Shown here in pieces: positions 28,731 to 37,468 of a DNA stretch of 64,000 nt. Under the pieces are notes generated by a model. It saw only the letters and a list, made by a program, of their open reading frames with translations. It ran no database searches and had not been told where the DNA came from. The DNA comes from Psychrobacter sp. Cmf 22.2 (GTDB lineage: Bacteria > Pseudomonadota > Gammaproteobacteria > Pseudomonadales > Moraxellaceae), in the NCBI RefSeq assembly GCF_001921745.1, contig NZ_MRYA01000004.1, forward strand, positions 124,001 through 188,000, given 5' to 3'. The position numbers and the translations under genes were made by a program. Within the stretch, counting starts at the first letter, position 1; each line of letters begins with the position of its first letter.

Positions 28731-30902
28731 ATGGCAACCACACATAATGTTGATAATAAACGTTATCAAGGTCTGATTATATCAATTGCATTGTTCTTGT
28801 CGTTGATTGGTGCTTTACTTGCATTTACGTTTTATACCTCAAGTTTATTAGAAAGAAACACCGTACTAATTGACCAAACCAACCAAGTTGCTAACAGCGC
28901 ACAGGCGGTGATTAAAGACTTGTTTGACTTGGACAATAGCTATGGTGAGGATACCAACTCTCCCCACATGCAGCGAGTTTTTGAGCGTTTAGAACAAAAT
29001 ACAGCATTGATTACAAACTCTATTACTGCTATCGGACAAGGTGGTACGATTACTGATATCGACGGCAATACCTATGACTTACCGCAAGTCGATAGCAAGG
29101 CACAGGCCGATATCGCTGCAGCCAATGAGCAGTGGCAGCTTTTAGAGCCTAAAATTCAGGCGTATCTAAAAGATGCTGATAACATCATGGTTGACTCTGC
29201 TGATGAGTTGACCCAAGCAGTTGAGCAGGCAAAGACGTCAAGTTTGTTTATTAACGACTCTTTAGATGACCTAACTGATAACGTATTTACGAGTGCTGAA
29301 AACCAAGCCAACACTATTCGTCTAGTGCAGATACTTGGTGTTGCAGCTATCTTCGCTTACTTCTTGATCTTTGTATTCTTCTTTGTACGTCGTCTACGTG
29401 AAACAGATGCTGAGGCATTAGCAGCACGTCGCGAAACCCAAGAGATTATGCAAACGGTTAATACCGGTCTGTTCTTGCTTGATAAAGATCTAAATATCGG
29501 TCAGCAGCATTCAAAAGCCCTCAATAAAATCATTGGCTCTGATAACTTGGCAGGAGAAAACTTTGCCAGTGTATTACGTGGGCGTATCTCTGATAAAGAT
29601 CTCACGACCACACGTCAGTTCGTTGAGCAGCTATACAACCCACGCGTTAAAGAAAAACTTGTCAACGATCTAAACCCGCTGCATAAGGTATTACTACATA
29701 ATACTACTGGCGAACATGGTTCAGACAGCCGCTTCTTAGACTTTAGGTTTTCACGTGTTTATGAAGATAAAGATATCGCTCGTATCTTGGTCAACGTCAA
29801 CGATGTATCGGACGCTGTTCATCTAGAACAACGTCTAGAAAAAGAACGTTCACAAAATGATATGCAGATTGAGATGTTAACGACCATCTTAAACGTAAAT
29901 CCAAAAATCATTAATGAGTTTATCACTAACACCAAAACGCATATTGAAAAGATCAACAATATCTTAAAAAATCCTGGCAGTACGCAATATGAGCTTGAAG
30001 TTAAATTAAACGCTATCTATCGCGAAATGCATAGCTTAAAAGGTGAGGCCTCAGCATTAAAGCTACACAGCTTTACTAAGATTGCATCAGAAGCAGAAGA
30101 TCAGCTTAATGTGCTACAAAATCAAGGCAAGCTATCTGGTAATGACTTCTTACCTCTAGCGGTGCATTTAGATGACTTACTGAGCTTGTCTAACACTATT
30201 GAAACACTGGGTGAGCGTATCAACCGTACAGCGCCAGCGAGTACAGCGTCAGATGTGCATGAACCAGTAGTTCAAAACCAAGCAACAGATCTGTCAATAG
30301 ATGGTTCAGAAATTGCAGGCAATGAGATTGACTTAGATGAAGAAGCTGACAATCATTTGTTAGATTATTATCATGACTTTGCACAAGACATCGCAGCCAG
30401 ACAAGGCAAGCAAGTACAGCTTGATAGTGCGACTTTAGGTCAAGTCAAGATACCAGAACGCCTTAAAAAGACTGTAAAAGAAATCAGTATTCAGCTGTTA
30501 CGTAATGCTGTGGTACATGGTATTGAAGCGCCTGATGTACGTCAATCAGCTGGCAAGCCCGCTGTCGGTACAATTGGTCTTGAGATGCAAAGTAGTGGTC
30601 AAGATTTTATTGTGACTCTACAAGATGATGGTCAAGGTATCGACTATGATGGTATTCGCGAGAAGTTAGTCAAACAAGGTCGTTTCGATGTTGAAGAGGC
30701 GAACCAACTTGATCGTAATGGTCTACTAAAACATCTGTTTTCTTCTGGTTTTTCTACAAAAGAGGATGCTGATGAAGATGGTGGTCGCGGTGTTGGTTTA
30801 GACATCATCAAAGCTCAAGTAAAAGAATATGACGGTAAGCTCAATGTAAATAGTGAGCACGGTAAGATGACACGTTTTGTCATTACGCTGCCTAACGCTT
30901 AA
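28731..30902 (+). CDS. Membrane-bound CheA-like Hpt histidine kinase
   Basis: A 723-aa kinase of unusual layout: TM1 (about 14-36), a periplasmic helical region (about 37-196), TM2 (about 197-219) and a PAS-like domain (about 232-360, TVNTGLFLLDKDLNIG). A linker is followed by an Hpt domain with EMHSLKGEASAL (His434), a disordered stretch (500-540) and a CheA-type ATPase domain with LLRNAVVHGIEAP (Asn592, His596), QDDGQGID and GGRGVGLDII. The SLKGE and VVHGIE motifs are those of CheA, so phosphorylation is expected on the Hpt His. There is no HisKA domain and no C-terminal CheW-like domain. It lies between the binding-protein gene (12 bp) and the receiver gene (20 bp). Confidence 0.88.
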   Translation: MATTHNVDNKRYQGLIISIALFLSLIGALLAFTFYTSSLLERNTVLIDQTNQVANSAQAVIKDLFDLDNSYGEDTNSPHMQRVFERLEQNTALITNSITAIGQGGTITDIDGNTYDLPQVDSKAQADIAAANEQWQLLEPKIQAYLKDADNIMVDSADELTQAVEQAKTSSLFINDSLDDLTDNVFTSAENQANTIRLVQILGVAAIFAYFLIFVFFFVRRLRETDAEALAARRETQEIMQTVNTGLFLLDKDLNIGQQHSKALNKIIGSDNLAGENFASVLRGRISDKDLTTTRQFVEQLYNPRVKEKLVNDLNPLHKVLLHNTTGEHGSDSRFLDFRFSRVYEDKDIARILVNVNDVSDAVHLEQRLEKERSQNDMQIEMLTTILNVNPKIINEFITNTKTHIEKINNILKNPGSTQYELEVKLNAIYREMHSLKGEASALKLHSFTKIASEAEDQLNVLQNQGKLSGNDFLPLAVHLDDLLSLSNTIETLGERINRTAPASTASDVHEPVVQNQATDLSIDGSEIAGNEIDLDEEADNHLLDYYHDFAQDIAARQGKQVQLDSATLGQVKIPERLKKTVKEISIQLLRNAVVHGIEAPDVRQSAGKPAVGTIGLEMQSSGQDFIVTLQDDGQGIDYDGIREKLVKQGRFDVEEANQLDRNGLLKHLFSSGFSTKEDADEDGGRGVGLDIIKAQVKEYDGKLNVNSEHGKMTRFVITLPNA

Positions 30903-30922
30903 TTAAGGATAATAAATACGTT

Positions 30923-31285
30923 ATGTATAAACTAATGATTGTTGATGATTCCAATATCATTCGAAACCGCATCCAACGGGCTTATGACTCAGGGAACTTT
31001 ATGTTGGTTGCTACGGCCACCAGCGGCGTTCAAGCTATTGAGAAGTTCAATACACACCGCCCTGATGTTATTACTATGGATTTAACCATGCCACAAATGG
31101 ATGGTCTTGAATGCATCGAAAAAATCATCGCTATTGATCCTAATGTACGAATCTTGGTGGTATCGGCTTTGTCAGATAAATCTACGGGGATTGAGGCGTT
31201 ATCGCTTGGTGCTAGTGGGTTTTTGTGTAAACCCTTTTCAGAAGAAGATCTCGTAGAGTCTTTGTATGAGCTGGTGCAAGACTAA
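30923..31285 (+). CDS. CheY-like single-domain response regulator
   Basis: A 120-aa stand-alone receiver. Acidic pocket Asp8/Asp9 (IVDDSN), phosphoacceptor Asp53 (TMDLTMPQMDG), the Ser switch position (VVSALS, Ser81) and Lys103 (LCKPFSEEDL) are all present. There is no output domain, so it must act by protein contact or pass phosphate on. Position 20 bp after the Hpt kinase and before two CheX-like genes indicates the kinase is its phosphodonor and the CheX proteins are its phosphatases. Whether it touches a flagellar or pilus motor is unknown; no motility genes are nearby. Confidence 0.92.
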   Translation: MYKLMIVDDSNIIRNRIQRAYDSGNFMLVATATSGVQAIEKFNTHRPDVITMDLTMPQMDGLECIEKIIAIDPNVRILVVSALSDKSTGIEALSLGASGFLCKPFSEEDLVESLYELVQD

Positions 31286-31315
31286 TATCATCCAACGACC
31301 TAAGCAGATGTCATT

Positions 31316-31765
31316 ATGAAAGAACAAAAGCTACAGATTTTTTTGAGTATTATTAGTAACTATTTCAATCAGTTTGGTGGATCAGAGCTTATCGCTGATA
31401 CGCCTTATCTGTTAGAAAACAAGCAGCCAAAGGTCCATGACTACACAGGTGTGATTGGAATATCAGGCGTCCAAAAAGGCGTGGTATATTTTTCGGCAAC
31501 GCGCGAATTACTGTCCTCTTTATTAAGTAGTATGGGCGAAACTGAAAATAGTGAAGAAATTTACATGGACCTTGCAGGTGAGGTTGCCAACACTATCGCT
31601 GGCAATGCGCGTAATGAGTTCGGAGCAGAGTTTCATATCTCTGTACCATTCGTGTTTAAAGGAGCACCGCAAAGTATTGTATTACCTAGCGATGAGCGTT
31701 CTTTTATTATTCCTATTACTTGGCTGTCACAAGTTGGCGAAATTGTGGTCTGTCTGCAGGATTAA
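31316..31765 (+). CDS. CheX-like CheY phosphatase (first)
   Basis: A 149-aa protein of the CheC/CheX/FliY phosphatase fold. The catalytic-type motif is DLAGEVANTIAGNAR, with Glu89 and Asn92 in the E-x2-N arrangement that CheX uses to attack the phosphoryl group of CheY-P. Only one such motif is present, as in CheX. It lies 30 bp after the receiver gene. CheX works as a dimer in characterised bacteria, so this and the next protein could form homo- or heterodimers. Confidence 0.86.
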   Translation: MKEQKLQIFLSIISNYFNQFGGSELIADTPYLLENKQPKVHDYTGVIGISGVQKGVVYFSATRELLSSLLSSMGETENSEEIYMDLAGEVANTIAGNARNEFGAEFHISVPFVFKGAPQSIVLPSDERSFIIPITWLSQVGEIVVCLQD

Positions 31766-31806
31766 TCATATTGCTGACATGTGTTGAATATGGACAATAA
31801 TATATT

Positions 31807-32256
31807 ATGGTTAAAGTAGAAAAGTTAGGTGTGTTCCTAAGTTCGATTAATGCATTTTTTGCACAAATCGATGACGCACAGGTGGCTGTTAATACCCCTT
31901 ATTTGAATAACAACAAAACCACTATCGGTTATGATTATAGCGGTGTTATTGAAATATCAGGTCCTCTTGAAGGCTGCGTTTATGTGAGCGCTCCTAGCAA
32001 CATGTTGCGACAAGTGATTAAAATAATGGGTGAGCCTGATTCATCGATTACAATGATGAAGGACTTACTTGGCGAAATGGCCAATACGATATCTGGTAAT
32101 GCTCGTACCGAGTTTGGTCCAGAGTTTATTATCTCACCGCCTCATATCGTTGAAGGTGTACCAAGTGTGTCCTATTTGCCAAAAGAGCGTCATAGTTATA
32201 TTACAACCTTTACATGGCGTGGTTATGAAGCAGTCATAGGTATTTGTATTGCTTAA
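31807..32256 (+). CDS. CheX-like CheY phosphatase (second)
   Basis: A 149-aa paralogue of the preceding gene, same length, 41 bp downstream. The motif DLLGEMANTISGNAR keeps Glu90 and Asn93. Around this motif the two proteins are close (GNAR-EFG-EF), elsewhere they have diverged. Two CheX genes beside one receiver suggests tight dephosphorylation control or different partners. A perfect terminator ends the operon just after the stop. Confidence 0.86.
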   Translation: MVKVEKLGVFLSSINAFFAQIDDAQVAVNTPYLNNNKTTIGYDYSGVIEISGPLEGCVYVSAPSNMLRQVIKIMGEPDSSITMMKDLLGEMANTISGNARTEFGPEFIISPPHIVEGVPSVSYLPKERHSYITTFTWRGYEAVIGICIA

Positions 32257-32281
32257 TCCAATTAACAAACTGGTCATCATC

Positions 32282-32310
32282 AAAAAACGACGTATAGACG
32301 TCGTTTTTTT
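32282..32310 (+). terminator. Terminator of the signalling operon
   Basis: AAAAAACGACGT (32282-32293) and ACGTCGTTTTTT (32298-32309) form a perfect 12-bp stem with loop ATAG and a T-run. Confidence 0.93.
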
Positions 32311-32397
32311 GTGCGTGCTTAATTTTTAGTGTTTTCTAAATAAGTTATTGGTTTTATTGCCTGTTATCTGAATATAAAGAATATATCGTCAAAGTAG

Positions 32398-32425
32398 TTG
32401 TTTATAATTGATAGCCAATTATGAT
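32398..32425 (+). promoter_or_regulatory. Weak promoter candidate for rpsB-tsf
   Basis: TTGTTT at 32398-32403 and TATGAT at 32420-32425 with 16-bp spacing. The -10 call is uncertain because GATAAAAT overlaps it. A start near 32432 would give a leader of about 235 nt, enough to include the structured element. Confidence 0.3.
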
Positions 32426-32502
32426 AAAATACAGCGCAGCTATTTTTAGAGTTTGCTTGTTTTTTAAGTAATAGCTCAATTTTTAAATCAACCAATGACA
32501 CA

Positions 32503-32637
32503 CACATCACGGTAAAAAATTACTGGGTGTTTGGCGACTTGATTAATTTGCATATAGTAGATAATGACGATATGACTCTAAAGCAGAGGGTATCGCCAGC
32601 GAATGCGTGTCGCTAGATAGGTAATTTTTGTGATGTG
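32503..32637 (+). promoter_or_regulatory. Structured rpsB 5' leader, probable S2 autoregulatory element
   Basis: CACATCAC (32503-32510) pairs with GTGATGTG (32630-32637), and AAAAATTAC (32515-32523) with GTAATTTTT (32621-32629). Together these make a 17-bp closing stem with a 4-nt bulge (GGTA, 32511-32514). Inside, TGGCGA (32532-32537) can pair with TCGCCA (32593-32598). An extra GGAGG at 32637-32641 lies at the base of the stem. A conserved rpsB 5' UTR mediating S2 autocontrol is known in gammaproteobacteria; equivalence here is inferred. Confidence 0.55.
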
Positions 32638-32668
32638 GAGGCATAACCCAACCAACAGGACATTTAAC

Positions 32669-33478
32669 ATGGCTACAAATAATCCAACCAAAATTGAAAT
32701 GCGCGACTTATTACAAGCCGGTGCTCACTTCGGTCACCAAACACGCTTTTGGAATCCAAAAATGGGTCCTTACATCTTTGGTGCACGCAACAAGATTCAC
32801 ATCATCAACTTAGAGCATACTGTAAAAGCATTTAACGAAGCTTTGACTTACGTAAATGGCTTAGCTGCTAAGAAAAACAAAGTATTGTTTGTTGGTACTA
32901 AACGTGCTGCGAGCGGTATCATCCGTGAGCAAGCTCAACGTGCCGGTATGCCATACGTTGACCATCGCTGGTTAGGTGGTATGTTGACTAACTGGAAAAC
33001 TCTACGTCAGTCAATCACTCGTCTAAAAGAACTTGAGAAGCAAAGCGAAGATGGTACATTTGCTAAGCTAACTAAGCGTGAAGCGTTAGAGCGTACTCGC
33101 GATATGGAAAAACTTGAGCGTTCATTAGGCGGTATCAAAGATATGGGCGGCCTACCTGATGCAATCTTTGTCGTTGACGTTGATCATGAAGCGATTGCAA
33201 TCAAAGAAGCTAAGAATCTAGGTATTCCAGTTATCGGTATCGTTGATACAAACTCTAACCCAGACAACGTTGATTACATCATTCCAGCAAACGACGATGC
33301 TATTCGTGCTGTGACTCTATATGTGTCTTCTGTTGCTGATGCAATTATCGCTGGCAAAGAGTATGCACAGACTCAAGCTGGTGGCAAAGCTGACCAAGAG
33401 CAAACTGCACAGCAAGCATCTACGACTGAAGAAGCATCAGCTGAAGATAAAGCAGACGCCACAACGCCAGCAGAATAA
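32669..33478 (+). CDS. rpsB: 30S ribosomal protein S2
   Basis: S2 of the small ribosomal subunit, 269 aa from the ATG at 32669. That start gives the usual N-terminus ([18 protein letters not shown]) and follows ACAGGA; a GTG 39 bp upstream is in frame but sits inside the leader stem. Family segments are [34 protein letters not shown] and [15 protein letters not shown]. The C-terminus has a Gln/Ala/Glu-rich tail longer than in E. coli S2 (241 aa). tsf follows, the standard partner, with 250 bp between. Confidence 0.97.
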   Translation: MATNNPTKIEMRDLLQAGAHFGHQTRFWNPKMGPYIFGARNKIHIINLEHTVKAFNEALTYVNGLAAKKNKVLFVGTKRAASGIIREQAQRAGMPYVDHRWLGGMLTNWKTLRQSITRLKELEKQSEDGTFAKLTKREALERTRDMEKLERSLGGIKDMGGLPDAIFVVDVDHEAIAIKEAKNLGIPVIGIVDTNSNPDNVDYIIPANDDAIRAVTLYVSSVADAIIAGKEYAQTQAGGKADQEQTAQQASTTEEASAEDKADATTPAE

Positions 33479-33728
33479 ATAGCTAATCGTTAAGGTCTAA
33501 CGTTATAAGGATGTTTTGATAGTGTATCTATCTGCATCCATATTAGGTTATTAACAACGTACAAGCTTACAATAGGCATGATGCAGTTTTACTCGTCATG
33601 CTTTGTTGTTGATGGATAGCTCGTTAATAGCTAAATATTATCGTCTATGTTTTCTTCTGTTATATGTAGATAGTAAAACATCAGCAAAAGTTAAGCTCCT
33701 CATACATAACAATACTAAGGTGACTCTT

Positions 33729-34610
33729 ATGTCAGAAGTAAAAGTATCCGCCAAAATGGTAAAAGAATTGCGTGACCGTACTGGTCTTGGCATGATGGAA
33801 TGTAAAAAAGCCCTACAAGAAGCCAATGGTGATGTCGAAGTTGCCATCGATAACTTGCGTAAGTCTGGTCAAGCGAAAGCGGCTAAAAAAGCAGGTAACA
33901 TCGCAGCTGACGGCGCTATTATTATCGCTCAAGGTGATAAAAAAGCATTCTTGTTAGAAGTTAACTGCCAAACTGACTTTGTAGCAAAAGATGACAGCTT
34001 CACAGCGTTTGCAGAAAAAGTTGCAAACCTTGCTCTAGAAAACAACGTGACTGACGTGGCTAAAATCTCTGAATTGCCTTATGGCGACGGTCAAACGGTT
34101 GAAGAAGCACGTGTATCTTTGGTACAAAAAATCGGTGAGAACATTCAGGTTCGTCGTGTCGAAACTATCGAAGGTGATAACATTGCATCATACCGTCACG
34201 GTCTACGTATCGGTGTTGTAGTATCGTATGAAGGCGGCAGTGAAGAAACGGGCAAAAACCTTGCTATGCATATCGCAGCGTTCAACCCTGCAGCTGTCGA
34301 TGCTGAAGACGTCTCAGCTGACGTACTAGCACGCGAAAAAGACATCATCGAAGCAAAAGCTAAAGAATCTGGTAAGCCTGACAATATCGTTGAAAAAATG
34401 ATCGAAGGTGGCCTACGTAAGTACCTAGACGAAGTAACTTTGCTACGTCAACCGTACGTCATGGACAACGACAAAAAAGTTGGCGATGTATTAAAAGCTG
34501 AAGGCGTAAAAGTACTTGGTTTTAAACGCCTAGAAGTTGGTGAAGGCATCGAGAAGAAGCAAGAAGACTTTGCCGCTGAAGTTGCTGCTGCTCAAGCTGC
34601 TAGTAACTAA
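33729..34610 (+). CDS. tsf: Elongation factor Ts
   Basis: EF-Ts is the nucleotide exchange factor for EF-Tu. From the ATG at 33729, with AAGGTGA upstream, it is 293 aa. The N-terminal domain has [19 protein letters not shown] and KAGNIAADG; the core contains [14 protein letters not shown], the contact site for EF-Tu. A longer frame opens at 33603 without a ribosome site and is not used. It forms the rpsB-tsf operon and ends with a strong terminator. Confidence 0.97.
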   Translation: MSEVKVSAKMVKELRDRTGLGMMECKKALQEANGDVEVAIDNLRKSGQAKAAKKAGNIAADGAIIIAQGDKKAFLLEVNCQTDFVAKDDSFTAFAEKVANLALENNVTDVAKISELPYGDGQTVEEARVSLVQKIGENIQVRRVETIEGDNIASYRHGLRIGVVVSYEGGSEETGKNLAMHIAAFNPAAVDAEDVSADVLAREKDIIEAKAKESGKPDNIVEKMIEGGLRKYLDEVTLLRQPYVMDNDKKVGDVLKAEGVKVLGFKRLEVGEGIEKKQEDFAAEVAAAQAASN

Positions 34611-34707
34611 GAGATACTGTCTATTAGAGACTATGAATGTTAAATGCTAAGTAGATTTATATTTAACATCATAAACTGGCTCTATTTGAATGACGAAGTA
34701 AAAAATG

Positions 34708-34738
34708 AAAAGCCCGCTAACGAATTAGCGGGCTTTTT
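34708..34738 (+). terminator. Terminator of rpsB-tsf
   Basis: AAAAGCCCGCTAA and TTAGCGGGCTTTT form a perfect 13-bp stem with loop CGAA, followed by T-run. Confidence 0.94.
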
Positions 34739-34782
34739 TGTGGGCGGGTTTTAATGTTGTAATCTGTATCCCACTTTTAGTA

Positions 34783-35601
34783 TCAGCGCAGCGCAGCATA
34801 GGCAGAGTTAGCATAGCTGGTACTACCAATGTTATTACTAGTGCCATAACTGATAGTTTGCATCCCACCATTATTGTCATTACTATTGATGGTAGCATTA
34901 TTGTTAGCGCTCATAGTATTGCCAGTCAGACCTGAGTCATTTTTATATAAGCTATGATAACGACTCATCACTTTTTTGACATAATTACGAGTTTCTTTAA
35001 AAGGTGGTATACCATTGTATTTATCGACGTTACCTTCTCCTGCATTATAACCTGCAATCGCAAATTCGACATTATTATTAAAGCGGCGCATAAGCCAAGC
35101 GATATATTTGGCCGAGCCTTCAATATTGTCAGCAGGGTTCCAAGGATTGCTAACCTTAAATCGTCTAGCAGTAGCTGGCATCAATTGCATAAGTCCTTGT
35201 GCTCCGACAGGAGAACGAGCGTTTGGATTAAAAGCTGATTCAGTATGCATCATCGCTTTCATCAGACCTGGATCAACGCCATGCCGCGCTGCAGAGGCGC
35301 GAATATAGCTATCATAAGCATTGCGACTACTACTTCTGCTAGCAGAACTACTACCATAGTTATTGCTATTACTATCACCGTCATACATCTTTGAATCTTT
35401 ATAATAAGTCACTTTTACTTTCTTAGTAAACTTATCAAAATTACCAGTCGGATTGACGTTTGTTAAGAGAACTTGGCCACCCTTGTCTTTATATATATAC
35501 ATATTACCAGCATGAGCGGTAACTGACAGAGTAGATAGAGTGATAGCAGTCAATATAAAAGGAGACAGAAAACGATTAAATAGAGGGGCAATGTTTATCA
35601 T
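34783..35601 (-). CDS. Lytic transglycosylase with DUF4124-like N-terminus
   Basis: An exported family 1 (Slt-type) lytic transglycosylase that cuts peptidoglycan glycan strands in the periplasm. From the ATG at 35601 it is 272 aa; a GTG 12 bp upstream is in frame. It has a signal peptide (about 1-31, THA), then a DUF4124-like segment (YIYKDKGGQVLLTNV) and a Ser-rich linker. The SLT domain runs from about 100 to 215, with catalytic Glu121 in MMHTESAFNPNARS, then VGAQGLMQLMPATA and AGYNAGEGNV. The tail is Asn/Ser-rich. It is convergent with tsf, and the tsf terminator lies between. Confidence 0.92.
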   Translation of the reverse strand: MINIAPLFNRFLSPFILTAITLSTLSVTAHAGNMYIYKDKGGQVLLTNVNPTGNFDKFTKKVKVTYYKDSKMYDGDSNSNNYGSSSASRSSSRNAYDSYIRASAARHGVDPGLMKAMMHTESAFNPNARSPVGAQGLMQLMPATARRFKVSNPWNPADNIEGSAKYIAWLMRRFNNNVEFAIAGYNAGEGNVDKYNGIPPFKETRNYVKKVMSRYHSLYKNDSGLTGNTMSANNNATINSNDNNGGMQTISYGTSNNIGSTSYANSAYAALR

Positions 35602-35613
35602 AGAAAATATCAC

Positions 35614-36081
35614 TTTTTATCGAATAACAGCAAATTGCTCTGCTTATAAGCGCAACGTTTTGCTTAATAAAGCTATCATTGGCGACTACTAAAATTCATA
35701 CTAAAGACAACGATAAATAGTCGACAAAAATTACGTCTAACAAAAATTACTTGTAATAGATACAAAAGATAATAGTTGCTTACTATAACATAAAATAATT
35801 TTCGACCCTATAATTTTGATTAAAAATGCTTACTCAGTATTCTTTGAATTTGTAATAAAAGCTTAGGAAAATCAAATATTAACATTATTATTGTTTTAGA
35901 TAAGGTGAACGATAAAGAGTAGGTACGTGTGTATATGACGTGGTTATAAGGCAATAAAAAAAAGTCAAGGACAGATGGCTATATAAAATCATGTATTTTT
36001 TACAGACATAAGTTTGCAAATTAACACAGCCTGTATCGGTTTTGAGAATAAGTAACCTTATATACTTCGTGAGCTCAGATT
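35614..36081. other. Intergenic region between the transglycosylase gene and lrgB
   Basis: About 470 bp, strongly AT-rich, both flanking genes on the minus strand. It should hold the transglycosylase promoter. TATAAT occurs at about 35810 on the plus strand but no plus-strand gene follows. The minus-strand frame 35888-36190 overlaps lrgB and looks like a shadow. No clear terminator was found after lrgB. Confidence 0.45.
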
Positions 36082-36771
36082 TTAGATACCTAAGGCACTG
36101 ATAAAGATAGGTACCCAAACCGCTGTCAGTAGACCATTGACCGCCAGTCCAAAGGCCGCGTAACGCCCAGCCGTATGGCTGATCTGCCAAGCTTCTACTG
36201 TACCAAAAGCATGGGCTGCCAATCCCAACGCTAAGCCTTTCGCACGGTCATCATCTATACCACGAAATAAGAACCGAGCTAACATCCCACCTATTAATCC
36301 TGACACAATGATAATTAGATTGGCCATTGCTAAAGGTGCTTTTATCAGATCTGCCACGCTAAGGCCAATAGGAGTCGTCACAGAACGGGTAGCAAAAGCC
36401 AATAGAGTGTCATGACTTAAGGAAAACATATAGGCCAATGACATAGGTAGCAGCGCGCCGACCACACTAGCGATGACTACAATCACGATCAAGCTTTTGA
36501 CAGGCAATCCTTTAAAGCTCATGGCTGCTAATGGTACAGCTAATAGCACGGTTACGTAACCTAATAAATGGTCAAATACAGGCTTGGCAACCGCGTAATA
36601 ATTGTCATAATCCCACTGTAAAATAAACAAAAACACAATGACCAAAATAAGCGCAGTAATGACCATTGGTAACCACGATATTTTCCGTGCCAATACACGG
36701 GCTATCACATGGGCCGCTAGCGTTAGTAATATCGCTGCAAAAGTAGCTATAAATACACTATCAAAGCTCAT
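36082..36771 (-). CDS. lrgB: LrgB/CidB family membrane protein
   Basis: A 229-aa integral membrane protein with about six or seven hydrophobic segments, from the ATG at 36771 with a strong AGGAG upstream. Family features are the Ser/Thr-containing SVTTPIGLSVA and GLALGLAAHAFGTVEAWQ near the C-terminus. LrgB acts with LrgA in a holin-like system linked in other bacteria to murein hydrolase control, or in some cases to export of pyruvate or glycolate-type acids. It follows lrgA by only 16 bp, so the two form an operon. Confidence 0.9.
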   Translation of the reverse strand: MSFDSVFIATFAAILLTLAAHVIARVLARKISWLPMVITALILVIVFLFILQWDYDNYYAVAKPVFDHLLGYVTVLLAVPLAAMSFKGLPVKSLIVIVVIASVVGALLPMSLAYMFSLSHDTLLAFATRSVTTPIGLSVADLIKAPLAMANLIIIVSGLIGGMLARFLFRGIDDDRAKGLALGLAAHAFGTVEAWQISHTAGRYAAFGLAVNGLLTAVWVPIFISALGI

Positions 36772-36787
36772 ACTTTCTCTCCTAAGC

Positions 36788-37222
36788 TTATTGTGATTCT
36801 TTATGCTGAATAATAGTGTCGTTATCGATACTTGCACGGTTACTTAACCAACGATTGGCAAGTAGACCAAGTCCCCAAAGCGGTAATAGTGTGCTGATCA
36901 AGATAGTCATCATGACTCCCCATAGCTCATCACCTAACGCGAAAAGCAATAAACCTGCGCCAGCTGAGACGGGTAAAAAAGCAAAGCCACTATCGACCAA
37001 TAGTGTGTTACTCGCTTTGGTCAACCAGTTTGGTAAACCTTTGAGCATACGCCATGCAATAAGAATAAAAAACATCGCCACCAGCCCAACCACATTAGCG
37101 GCTTTTTCAATACCTGCCCACTGACAAACTATAACAGAGGACTCACGAACCACAATAACCATGATTAACGTCAATATTAAGGCAATCCATGGAGGCACAG
37201 TCGAGGAGTGGGTAGCTTTCAT
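36788..37222 (-). CDS. lrgA: LrgA/CidA family holin-like protein
   Basis: A 144-aa membrane protein with about four hydrophobic segments. The ATG at 37222 is chosen because AAGGAT stands 8 nt upstream; the longer TTG start at 37246 is inside that site. The segment LLVDSGFAFLPVSAGAG is typical of LrgA/CidA (LLxxxxxLFVPxxVG-type). It is the first gene of the lrgA-lrgB pair. No LytSR-like or LysR regulator is adjacent, so regulation must come from elsewhere. Confidence 0.87.
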   Translation of the reverse strand: MKATHSSTVPPWIALILTLIMVIVVRESSVIVCQWAGIEKAANVVGLVAMFFILIAWRMLKGLPNWLTKASNTLLVDSGFAFLPVSAGAGLLLFALGDELWGVMMTILISTLLPLWGLGLLANRWLSNRASIDNDTIIQHKESQ

Positions 37223-37468
37223 AAACAATCCTTGCCGAAATAGCAATCAATCGGTGTCATCAATAAGGTAGGAGTTGCATTATTAGCGCAGAAGAGGGCG
37301 CCATAGCATAAAGTGATAAGCAAATCGCAACAGTAACGAGGTAATAGTACTTCTATCGACTTTGTGCTTGATTATATACATGTTGGATAGACTAAAAAAG
37401 GCTTGCACAAGCGAATGTCGCAAGTATAAGCCTTCTTTAGACTAATCTTATAGATTTCATTTGGCTTA

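Noticed and set aside
32630-32668. GTG start 13 codons upstream of rpsB
   Set aside because: It lies in the 3' arm of the leader stem, and S2 proteins start at the [11 protein letters not shown]-like sequence.
33603-33728. Extended N-terminus of EF-Ts
   Set aside because: Forty-two extra residues without family likeness; the ATG at 33729 has AAGGTGA and the normal EF-Ts start.
35888-36190. 100-aa minus-strand ORF overlapping lrgB
   Set aside because: Out of frame with lrgB, which has a strong ribosome site and clear family motifs; the ORF shows no protein features.
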